Assembly (NCBI GenBank): GCA_021796315.1
Contig: JAJYOH010000364.1
Coordinates: forward strand, 1 to 6,384
Length of the DNA: 6,384 nt
From: Chloroflexota bacterium
Lineage (GTDB): Bacteria; Chloroflexota; Anaerolineae; Anaerolineales; Villigracilaceae
Direction: 5' to 3'
Shown here: positions 1 to 5,748 of the stretch, in pieces
How positions within the stretch are numbered: position 1 is the first letter of the stretch
Layout: every line of letters starts with the position of its first letter
Notes under the pieces: model-generated
Seen by the model: only the letters and a program-made list of their open reading frames with translations
What the model was told of the DNA's origin: nothing
Databases searched by the model: none
Position numbers and translations under genes: made by a program

Positions 1-1094
1 GCGTCGTCGACTCGGGCGGTAAGGGATTGTTCTTCATCCTGGAGGGAATGCTGCGGCACATCTATGGCGAATCGCTGGACGCTCCGATCTCATCCGTGCA
101 ACCACTTTCGTCAATGAATTTGGAGAATGCCATGCAGGAAGTTGAAGAAGGTCAGGATTACGAAGTTGTCGTGGACTTCTTCCCAAGTAATCAATTCGAG
201 TTGCATAGATTCTATGGCAGGCTGGAAGAGATGGGCACGTCTATTCAAGTGGGCGAAGGCGAAGGGATGTATCGCATGCACATTCACGTGCCGCTCGATA
301 AACGTTACGAGCCGATTGATTACATCATGGGCATCGGCACGATCACTAAAGTAGCGATGGAAAACCTCACCGCCCAGATGGACGAGCTGGATTCAAAAAC
401 CAAAAGTTCGAAGCTCGAGTTGGCAACCATCGAACCCGGACAGATCGCGGTCGTGGCGGTTTCACCGGGACCCGGCTTGAGCCGCATCTTTGCCAGTTTG
501 GGCGTGTCCGCCATCGTCGGCGGAGGCCAGACGATGAATCCATCCACCAAAGATATTCTCGATGCGTTCGAGAATCTTCCGACCGATAAAGTCATCATTC
601 TGCCGAATAATAAAAATATTATCCTGGCGGCCGACCAGGCCAAAGATGTGACCGTGAAGAGCGTGCAAGTCGTACCGAGTAAAACTATCCCGCAGGGATT
701 GGCCGCCATGCTCTCGCTCAACCCGGACGGGGATTTGGATTCCGTTGCCGAAAAAATGACCAGAGCCTTGAGCGCGGTCAAGACCGGCGAGATCACAATT
801 GCCACGCGCTCGGTCGAGATCGACGGCGTGAAAGTGAAAGAAGGCCAGGTGATTGCATTGCTGGACGGCAAATTGGTCGTCTCTTCAAGCTCAGTCGAGG
901 AAGGCGTATTGGCTTTCCTTAAAAAAGTCAAAGCCGAAACGTATGAGCTCATCACGCTCTTCTACGGCGAAGATTTTTCACACGCCGAATCGAATAGCGT
1001 GGCCGATCTGATCCGTGAAAAATATCCAGATCAGGAGATTGAAGTCCAGGAGGGCGGACAACCGTATTACCAGTTTATTATTTCGGTGGAATAG
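1..1094 (+). CDS. fakA: FakA-type fatty acid kinase (DAK2 domain / YloV family), 5'-truncated by window edge
   Basis: The open frame runs in from the left edge (codons from position 3: VVDSGGKGLFFILEGM), so no start is visible and the TTG at 27 is internal. About 363 residues are present; family members have roughly 550. VVDSGGKGL is the end of the ATP-binding DAK2/DhaL-like domain. A middle domain follows with the HIH pair at 279-287. The FakA C-terminal domain carries GGGQTMNPST (519-548) and LPNNKNII (600-623), both hallmarks of the family. Known role: with a FakB protein carrying a fatty acid, FakA transfers phosphate from ATP to give acyl-phosphate for PlsX/PlsY phospholipid synthesis in the cytoplasm. 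A DegV/FakB gene lies 280 bases downstream, which supports the pairing. Oddity: where many homologues have a Cys (YCTEF-like motif) this one reads YEVVVDF (159-179), so the zinc site described for the middle domain may be incomplete. The family call is firm; substrate is inferred. Confidence 0.9.
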   Translation, partial: VVDSGGKGLFFILEGMLRHIYGESLDAPISSVQPLSSMNLENAMQEVEEGQDYEVVVDFFPSNQFELHRFYGRLEEMGTSIQVGEGEGMYRMHIHVPLDKRYEPIDYIMGIGTITKVAMENLTAQMDELDSKTKSSKLELATIEPGQIAVVAVSPGPGLSRIFASLGVSAIVGGGQTMNPSTKDILDAFENLPTDKVIILPNNKNIILAADQAKDVTVKSVQVVPSKTIPQGLAAMLSLNPDGDLDSVAEKMTRALSAVKTGEITIATRSVEIDGVKVKEGQVIALLDGKLVVSSSSVEEGVLAFLKKVKAETYELITLFYGEDFSHAESNSVADLIREKYPDQEIEVQEGGQPYYQFIISVE

Positions 1095-1116
1095 TGATCG
1101 GTAATTAGGAAATTGG

Positions 1117-1159
1117 GAGTCGGGAGTCGTGACGGTTTTGACTCCCGATTCTTTTTCTT
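1117..1159 (+). terminator. Rho-independent terminator after fakA
   Basis: A 12-bp stem with one G-T pair is formed by GAGTCGGGAGTC (1117-1128) and GACTCCCGATTC (1140-1151). It has an 11-nt loop and is followed directly by TTTTTCTT. It begins 22 bases after the fakA stop, so fakA transcription probably ends here and the DegV gene is likely transcribed separately. Confidence 0.85.
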
Positions 1160-1227
1160 CAAACAGTTAATAGACCTCTTGCAAAGTCGTAAATATATTC
1201 TTGCCGTCCATCTGCCGTCCGAGAATT

Positions 1228-1286
1228 TTCGCTAGTCTTCACGAATTGATCTTTAAAATTCGCGGGAATTCGCGCAGATTAGCGGA
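1228..1286. repeat. Imperfect inverted repeat in the fakA-degV spacer
   Basis: The arm at 1228-1247 (TTCGCTAGTCTTCACGAATT) pairs with the arm at 1267-1286 (AATTCGCGCAGATTAGCGGA) at 16 of 20 positions across a 19-nt loop. The loop itself repeats an AATTCGCGGG-like phrase. There is no T-run, so it does not look like a terminator. Its wording (CGCGGATT/GATTAGCG) resembles the palindrome upstream of recG, which suggests a dispersed intergenic repeat family. Confidence 0.6.
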
Positions 1287-1322
1287 TGACAAAACAGCGA
1301 TACATCACTTATGCAAGAGATC

Positions 1323-1340
1323 AAATCTGTGAAATCTGTG
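1323..1340 (+). repeat. Tandem AAATCTGTG pair upstream of degV
   Basis: AAATCTGTG occurs twice back to back (1323-1331 and 1332-1340), then GATT. This is the same roughly 10-base AATCYGTG theme seen at 3080-3118. It ends only 7 bases before an in-frame TTG at 1348, which is one reason to prefer a later start for the DegV gene. Confidence 0.55.
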
Positions 1341-1374
1341 GATTATTTTGAATAAAGTCAAATGTGAAATATCT

Positions 1375-2244
1375 ATGGCTGGAACAATGAAATTAGGCCT
1401 TGTTACCGACTCGACCTCTGACCTTCCCCAATATTTGATCGAACAACACGAAATAGAAGTTGTGCCCGCGATCTTGATTCTGGAAGGCAGGCAATACGCG
1501 GATGGACAGGGTATCTCACGCGAAGAATTCTATGCGCGCCTGCCGGACTTCAAAACGGCCCCCACGACCGCGGCGCCCTCCATCGGGGAATTTTCTGAAC
1601 GCTATGAGAAATTGCTCAGCAAAGGCTGCGACCATATTCTCTCGATCCATGCTGCGGGCGCGCTGACGGCCATTCTAAATGTGGCGCGCCAGGCTGCGGA
1701 TGGATTTCCGAACTGCATCACAACGATAGACAGCTTGTCTCTTTCAATGGGAATCGGCTTTCAAGTTCTCGCTGCCGCCGAAGCCGCCGAGAATGGACTC
1801 AAGGCCGCGCTCGCCGCCATTGAATCGGCGCGCTCGCGGCTGAATGTTTTCGCCGCGCTGGACACATTGGATTATCTACGCCGCAGTGGACGCGTCCCCG
1901 CCGCCGTGACGATGCTCGGATCAGCACTGAGCATCAAGCCACTGATCGAAGTGGCGGACAGCCAGATCAAGGCCATCGGCGCGGTGCGGACGACGCGTCA
2001 GGCAAATGAACGCATGATGTCCTTCCTGAAATCCTCCGGAAAATTGGAACGGCTGGCGATCCTGCACACCGGTGCGGAAGCGCGGGCACGTGAGTTCCTG
2101 CGCCAGGTGATGAACGAGATCAGCCAGTCTGTGCCGCGCGAGATCATGATGCTGAACGTGACCACCGTGATCGGTACGCACGCCGGTCCGAATGGTTTGG
2201 GGTTCGCGGCGGTGAGGATGCAGGATTTGTTGCACACTTTGTAA
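1375..2244 (+). CDS. DegV family / FakB-type fatty acid-binding protein
   Basis: The 289-residue product has the DegV architecture and usual length. It opens with LGLVTDSTSDLP (residues 7-18), then has TTAAPSIGEF (64-73), LDTLDYLRRSGR in the middle, and IGTHAGPNGLG near the C-terminus. FakB proteins hold a fatty acid buried in the fold and present its carboxylate to FakA for phosphorylation; fakA just upstream supports this role. From memory, S. aureus FakB1 binds the carboxylate with Thr61, Ser93 and His266. Here T64/T65 and H269 fit, but the SSGLSGTY-like segment reads HAAGALTAIL (92-101), with Ala at the Ser position. Start choice: ATG 1375 is used; ATG 1387 (MKLGLVTDS) is equally plausible and TTG 1348 is less likely. 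No strong SD precedes any of them. The last third of the 3' end is duplicated at 2981-3024. Ligand specificity is unknown. Confidence 0.88.
   Translation: MAGTMKLGLVTDSTSDLPQYLIEQHEIEVVPAILILEGRQYADGQGISREEFYARLPDFKTAPTTAAPSIGEFSERYEKLLSKGCDHILSIHAAGALTAILNVARQAADGFPNCITTIDSLSLSMGIGFQVLAAAEAAENGLKAALAAIESARSRLNVFAALDTLDYLRRSGRVPAAVTMLGSALSIKPLIEVADSQIKAIGAVRTTRQANERMMSFLKSSGKLERLAILHTGAEARAREFLRQVMNEISQSVPREIMMLNVTTVIGTHAGPNGLGFAAVRMQDLLHTL
2173..2216 (+). repeat. Left copy of 44-bp direct repeat (inside degV 3' end)
   Basis: This segment matches 2981-3024 at 43 of 44 positions; the only difference is T2175 versus C2983, and 2176-2216 is identical over 41 bases. It encodes GTHAGPNGLGFAAV plus two bases of the next codon. 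After it the degV gene continues 28 bases to its stop, giving a tail MQDLLHTL not shared with the right copy. Confidence 0.97.
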
Positions 2245-2258
2245 AAAAACAGTAAGAT
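2230..2258 (+). promoter_or_regulatory. Possible weak promoter for the MNT/HEPN cassette
   Basis: TTGCAC (2230-2235) and TAAGAT (2253-2258) are 17 bases apart, each only a partial match to the sigma-70 hexamers. The pair overlaps the last codons of degV, within the DNA unique to the left side of the cassette, so the cassette may carry its own promoter. The match is weak, and read-through from degV is also possible. Confidence 0.25.
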
Positions 2259-2264
2259 AAGGGC

Positions 2265-2269
2265 AGGAG
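2265..2269 (+). promoter_or_regulatory. Ribosome binding site of the MNT gene
   Basis: AGGAG lies 6 bases before ATG 2276. It is a better SD than those of degV or recG and fixes the start of the nucleotidyltransferase. Confidence 0.7.
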
Positions 2270-2275
2270 TTTGTC

Positions 2276-2596
2276 ATGTCGGCTAATTTTCGCAAGTTAT
2301 TGAAAAAACTAAAAAAGGAATTTCAGCAACTTTACGGTGAACGCCTGGATCACATTATCCTTTATGGATCACAGGCTCGAGGAGATGCCCGTCCTGATTC
2401 GGATGTGGATATTTTGCTGGTAATAAGGGGTGATTTCAATTACATTGAATTTCTCAAGCGTTCGGATGATCTGGCCGCATCCTTTTCCCTGAAGAATGAT
2501 ATTGTCATTTCGCGGGCGTTTGTCTCGGAAAAAGATTATAGGGAAAGACAATCTCCTTTCCTGATGAACGTCCGCCGTGAGGGAATTGCCGTATGA
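2276..2596 (+). CDS. MNT-type minimal nucleotidyltransferase (putative antitoxin of HEPN/MNT pair)
   Basis: This is a 106-residue protein with the pol-beta nucleotidyltransferase signature G31-S32-Q-A-R-G followed by D43-V-D45 (GSx10DxD). A likely third metal-binding acid is D75 in NDIVIS. The C-terminus reads SPFLMNVRREGI, typical of small MNT proteins. All expected catalytic residues are present. In characterised MntA-HepT (type VII) systems the MNT enzyme adds AMP to the HEPN toxin and neutralises it. Here the partner gene starts inside this one (ATGA overlap at 2593-2596), so the two are co-translated. The DNA is AT-rich: hand counts give about 32% GC for 2281-2340 and 37% for 2401-2460, against about 63% in nearby degV and recG rows. 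This points to transfer. The antitoxin role is inferred; family membership is firm. Confidence 0.88.
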   Translation: MSANFRKLLKKLKKEFQQLYGERLDHIILYGSQARGDARPDSDVDILLVIRGDFNYIEFLKRSDDLAASFSLKNDIVISRAFVSEKDYRERQSPFLMNVRREGIAV

Positions 2597-2976
2597 AGTC
2601 GGAAGTTGAAGAACTGTTGAGTAAAGCAAAGCGAAGCCTAAAGACCGCAGAGCAAATCTTCAAAGAAGGAGAGGTTGATTTTGCAGGTTCCCGCGCGTAT
2701 TATGCAATGTTTTATGTTGCAGAAGCCTTACTGCTGGAGCGCGGCCTCGCATTTTCCAGCCATTCAGCTGTGATTGCCAACTTTGGAAAAGAGTTTGCAA
2801 AAACAGGAACGCTTAATCCCAAATTCCACAATTATTTGATCAAGGCGCAAGATAGGCGCAATATCGGCGATTACGCAATTGGTGATCATTTGACAGCCGA
2901 TGAAACGCGGGAAATGATGTTGTGGGCAAAAGAATTCATAAAGCTTGCCGAAACTTTTCTAAAGCAAGCATTTTGA
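2593..2976 (+). CDS. HEPN domain protein (UPF0332/COG1895-like), partner of the MNT gene
   Basis: This is a 127-residue, mainly helical protein. S33-R-A-Y-Y-A-M-F-Y-V-A-E-A-L-L (33-47) and F54-S-S-H57-S-A-V-I are the conserved helices of the MNT-linked HEPN family, and RRNIGDY (88-94) is in the position of the usual RNase motif. Canonical HepT toxins have RX4-6H, often RX4HXY; here R89 is followed four residues later by Y94 instead of His, and no Tyr lies two residues on. That matches the R..DY pattern I recall for UPF0332 members. Ribonuclease activity is therefore not supported by the motif, and an alternative role (nucleotide binding, or regulation of the MNT enzyme) is open. GAGGGA at 2579-2584 is a plausible SD, and the ATG overlaps the upstream stop. 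The stop lies just 4 bases before the right direct repeat, so the cassette is tightly packed between the repeats. Confidence 0.85.
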   Translation: MKSEVEELLSKAKRSLKTAEQIFKEGEVDFAGSRAYYAMFYVAEALLLERGLAFSSHSAVIANFGKEFAKTGTLNPKFHNYLIKAQDRRNIGDYAIGDHLTADETREMMLWAKEFIKLAETFLKQAF

Positions 2977-2980
2977 TTGA

Positions 2981-3024
2981 GGCACGCACGCCGGTCCGAA
3001 TGGTTTGGGGTTCGCGGCGGTGAG
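2981..3024 (+). repeat. Right copy of 44-bp direct repeat (degV 3'-end remnant)
   Basis: It copies 2173-2216 with one mismatch and starts 4 bases after the HEPN stop. The offset is 808 bases, which gives the length of the repeated unit plus cassette. No functional gene uses this copy. Confidence 0.97.
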
Positions 3025-3034
3025 AGAAAAATAG
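2981..3034 (+). pseudogene. Orphan DegV C-terminal fragment
   Basis: Read in the degV frame this stretch gives GTHAGPNGLGFAAVREK followed by TAG at 3032-3034. It has no start and is too short to be a gene. It could be the original end of the DegV gene, displaced when the MNT/HEPN cassette arrived, or the remains of a second degV copy. The intact DegV gene upstream ends differently (VRMQDLLHTL). Confidence 0.7.
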
Positions 3035-3122
3035 AACGCGGATTTCGCGGATCACACAGATATACACGGAGATTTAAAAAATCCATGTAAATCCATCCAA
3101 TCCGTGTAATCAGCGTTCCATT
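3030..3122. repeat. Long imperfect palindrome with ~10-base AATCCGTGTA periodicity
   Basis: The outer arms GAACGC (3034-3039) and GCGTTC (3113-3118) pair, and most of the sequence between folds back on itself with scattered mismatches: CGCGGAT against ATCCGTG, TACACGGA against TCCATGTA, around an A-rich centre at 3073-3081. The right arm reads as near-tandem units AATCCATGTA, AATCCATCC, AATCCGTGTA. There is no terminal T-run on the + strand. It fills most of the spacer upstream of recG. It could be a dispersed intergenic repeat, or a remnant 3' element of the ancestral degV gene, whose TAG (3032-3034) overlaps its edge. Confidence 0.7.
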
Positions 3123-3135
3123 CATCTGCCCATGA

Positions 3136-3141
3136 TAAAAT
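3136..3141 (+). promoter_or_regulatory. Possible -10 element for recG
   Basis: TAAAAT, within GATAAAATAAC, lies 9 bases before the recG ATG. No convincing -35 or SD is present. If it is used, the transcript would begin almost at the start codon, that is, be leaderless. Confidence 0.25.
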
Positions 3142-3150
3142 AACTTCCAT

Positions 3151-5652
3151 ATGTTGCCCTCATTAGAGAAACTTCGTAAATTTTTCCGTCTCGAACATGG
3201 GAATGGATACAGCAACACCGCCATCATTGGCGGACTTGCCAAAATGCTCGACTTCTGGGAAGCCGAAGCACGCGCTGATGGCGTGACCGAGGAAGTCATT
3301 CAGGCTGTTGTTTCGCGTCTGCGTTCTTACGATGGTCTGAAACCCGATGGCCGCGCCGACGCGCTCAAAGGCCTGTGGAAACGCATCCAGAATCAATATC
3401 CCGACGATCAGCAAAAAACTGCGCAAAGGGCTGAACAAAAAACACACTCTCCTCAAGAACCAAGGCCTCAACAAACCAGGCCTGAAGGTCAGGCCCAACC
3501 GCGTCCTGTTCAGCAACAAAGACCGGCCGCACCCTCGCGCGCTGAATCCGCACCAGGCGGCAAACACAGTCAGACGCCCGCCGCGCTCAACGCCGCATTG
3601 ACCGTTTTGCAGGGCGTCGGTCCGCGGCATTCGCAAACGCTGGCCGAACTTGGAATGTCAACCCTCGGCGACATGCTCTATTATTTCCCGCGCCGCTACG
3701 AAGATTATTCACAACTCAAGCCCATCAAAAGTTTATGGTACGGCGAACAGGTCACGGTGATCGGCACGGTGCAATCCATTCACACCCGGCCGATACGCGG
3801 CGGCAAAGCCAGCATCGTCGAGATCATCATTTCGGATGGCACGGGTGCACTGCGACTCTCGTGGTTCAACAATCCATGGATCGCGAATCGTCTCAAAGAG
3901 GGCGAGCAAATTTCCGTCTCCGGATCCGTTGAACAATATCTTGGCCGCCTCGTCATGAACCAGCCGGACTGGGAGCCGGTCGAGATCGAGCATCTTCACA
4001 CCAACCGTATCGTCCCCATTTATCCGCTGACTGCCAAGATTACGCAGAAGTGGCTTCGCAATTTGATGAAGCAGGTCGTCACATATTGGGCGCCCGCCGT
4101 TGTTGATTCACTGCCCGACAGCACGCGCAACGCCGCTGGACTTTTGCCTCTTGGTCAGGCTTTGCTCCAGGCACATTTTCCCGATTCGCAGGAACAACTC
4201 AAAGCCGCGCGTGAACGCCTGGCCTTCGACGAAATTTTCTTTTTGCAAATGGGAGTGCTTCGCCAGAAGCGCGACTGGAAACAAGCCGATGCGCGCCGCT
4301 TCCCTGTCCCGGACGAGTGGCTGGGTGCGCGTTTAACCAACCTGCCCTTCACGCTGACAAATGCACAGCAACGCGTCATCAGCGACATCCGCGCTGACCT
4401 TGATTCTGGCAAGGCCATGAATCGACTCTTGCAGGGCGATGTCGGTTCGGGGAAAACTGTCGTGGCCGCGATTGCCGCCGCGATCATCACGAACAATAAC
4501 TCGCAAGCCGCCATCATGGCGCCGACCGGAATTCTGGCGGAACAACATTATCGCAACTTCACCAATCTGCTGGCAGGCGAAAACGGAATCATGCAACCGG
4601 ACGAGATTCGCTTGCTGGTCAGTGACACGCCTGAGTCGCAGAAGGAAGCGATCCGCAATGGATTGGTTGAAGGCAGAATCAAAATCGTCATCGGCACGCA
4701 CGCAGTCATTGAAGGCCCGGTCCAGTTTAAAGATTTGGAACTTGCGGTGATTGATGAACAACATCGCTTCGGCGTCGAACAGCGCGCCGAGTTGCGCAAC
4801 AAAGGCACGAACCCGCACCTGCTGGTGATGACGGCCACGCCGATCCCGCGCTCGCTGGCGCTGACGATTTACGGCGATCTCGATCTTTCGGTGATGGACG
4901 AGATGCCCGCCGGACGCCAGCCGATCGCGACGCATGTGCTCGCGCCGCAGGAACGTGAGCGCGCTTTCTCGATGATCCGTTCGCAGATCAAGGATGGAAG
5001 ACAGGCGTTTATCATTTATCCGCTCATTGATGAGAGCGAGAAACTTGAAACCCTGCGCGCCGCGGTGGACGATCATGAAACGCTTTCAAAGGAAATTTTC
5101 CCCGACTTGAAACTTGGCCTTCTGCACGGGCGCATGAAGCCCGCCGAAAAAGATGATGTGATGCTCAAGTTCCGCGATGGGCAGTTTGATATTCTCGTTT
5201 CGACTACGGTGGTCGAGGTCGGTGTGGATGTCCCGAACGCGACGGTGATGTTGGTTGAAGGCGCAAATCGCTTTGGTCTTGCGCAACTTCATCAATTGCG
5301 CGGACGCGTGGGACGCGGCGCGGCGCAATCGTATTGCTTGTTGATTCCAGATCACGAAGATTCGGTTGAGAACGAACGCTTGCAAGCCATGGCGCAGACC
5401 AATGACGGGTTTGCATTGGCCGATCTCGATTTGAAGCAACGCGGCCCCGGTGAATTCCTCGGCACGCGTCAGGCGGGATATGCGTCCGGTTTGCGAATGG
5501 CGAGTCTCACCGATGTGGCGTTGATCGAGAAGGCACGCGTCCACGCGCAGAACTTATTTGAGCTGGATGCCAACCTTGAACAGCCTGAACATACACTTCT
5601 CGCCGAAGCGTTGGGCCGCTTCTGGGGCGAAGGCAAAGGCGATGTAAGTTAG
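3151..5652 (+). CDS. recG: ATP-dependent DNA helicase RecG with N-terminal extension
   Basis: RecG is a double-strand DNA translocase that reverses stalled forks and processes branched recombination intermediates. The 833-residue product is well above the ~690 of E. coli RecG. Residues 1-80 are a predicted helical domain (LEKLRKFFRLEHGNG...), and about 82-143 form a Q/P/R-rich, probably disordered linker. A helix-hairpin-like LQGVGPRHSQTLAELG starts at 153, and the OB-fold wedge spans about 200-275. Helicase motifs are intact: Walker A GDVGSGKT (429-436), DEQHRFG (535-541, the RecG form of motif II), TATPIPR (561-567), VSTTVVEVGVDVP, and QLRGRVGRG (715-723). QRGPGEFLGTRQAG follows as the C-terminal TRG region. 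ATG 3151 is chosen because the domain starts right away; no SD is visible. The extension looks lineage-typical for Chloroflexota rather than a fusion error, though I cannot verify this here. Confidence 0.97.
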   Translation: MLPSLEKLRKFFRLEHGNGYSNTAIIGGLAKMLDFWEAEARADGVTEEVIQAVVSRLRSYDGLKPDGRADALKGLWKRIQNQYPDDQQKTAQRAEQKTHSPQEPRPQQTRPEGQAQPRPVQQQRPAAPSRAESAPGGKHSQTPAALNAALTVLQGVGPRHSQTLAELGMSTLGDMLYYFPRRYEDYSQLKPIKSLWYGEQVTVIGTVQSIHTRPIRGGKASIVEIIISDGTGALRLSWFNNPWIANRLKEGEQISVSGSVEQYLGRLVMNQPDWEPVEIEHLHTNRIVPIYPLTAKITQKWLRNLMKQVVTYWAPAVVDSLPDSTRNAAGLLPLGQALLQAHFPDSQEQLKAARERLAFDEIFFLQMGVLRQKRDWKQADARRFPVPDEWLGARLTNLPFTLTNAQQRVISDIRADLDSGKAMNRLLQGDVGSGKTVVAAIAAAIITNNNSQAAIMAPTGILAEQHYRNFTNLLAGENGIMQPDEIRLLVSDTPESQKEAIRNGLVEGRIKIVIGTHAVIEGPVQFKDLELAVIDEQHRFGVEQRAELRNKGTNPHLLVMTATPIPRSLALTIYGDLDLSVMDEMPAGRQPIATHVLAPQERERAFSMIRSQIKDGRQAFIIYPLIDESEKLETLRAAVDDHETLSKEIFPDLKLGLLHGRMKPAEKDDVMLKFRDGQFDILVSTTVVEVGVDVPNATVMLVEGANRFGLAQLHQLRGRVGRGAAQSYCLLIPDHEDSVENERLQAMAQTNDGFALADLDLKQRGPGEFLGTRQAGYASGLRMASLTDVALIEKARVHAQNLFELDANLEQPEHTLLAEALGRFWGEGKGDVS

Positions 5653-5748
5653 TCGGCTAGTCGCTGGTCTCGTAGCTCAAATTGACTTGGCGACCTTCAG
5701 ACTCTTGGACAACTATCAGACTAGAAGACTGAGGACAAGAAGACTAAA
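5653..5748 (+). other. recG-coaD spacer, rich in AGACT/TAGTCG words
   Basis: These 96 bases hold no ORF. AGACT occurs at 5699-5703, 5718-5722, 5726-5730 and 5741-5745, and GCTAGTCGCTGGTC-like wording occurs at the start. GAGGA (5731-5735) is the only SD-like site for coaD, at a long spacing of 13 bases. No terminator is visible, so recG and coaD may be cotranscribed. Confidence 0.5.

Noticed and set aside
320..955. 211-codon antisense ORF over fakA
   Set aside because: It is the mirror of a strongly conserved fakA coding stretch, has no recognisable domain and lacks its own start signals.
1348..1374. TTG start giving DegV nine extra residues (MNKVKCEIS)
   Set aside because: The extra residues are not part of the DegV fold, no SD precedes the TTG, and it lies just after the AAATCTGTG repeat. 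ATG 1375 or 1387 is a better start.
1921..2295. 124-codon antisense ORF across the degV end
   Set aside because: It has no domain, runs antisense to a conserved gene, and only persists because of degV codon bias.
2173..3024. Transposon or IS explanation for the direct repeats
   Set aside because: A 44-bp repeat is far longer than a typical target-site duplication. No transposase gene or terminal inverted repeats are seen inside, so I describe the repeats without naming an element class.
3347..3601. 84-codon + strand ORF inside the recG linker region
   Set aside because: It is an alternate frame of the Q/P/R-rich linker, with no SD and no family resemblance.
4333..5076. 247-codon antisense ORF over the recG helicase domain
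   Set aside because: It overlaps intact helicase motifs on the other strand. Its Arg/His-rich composition is typical of a shadow of GC-rich coding DNA.
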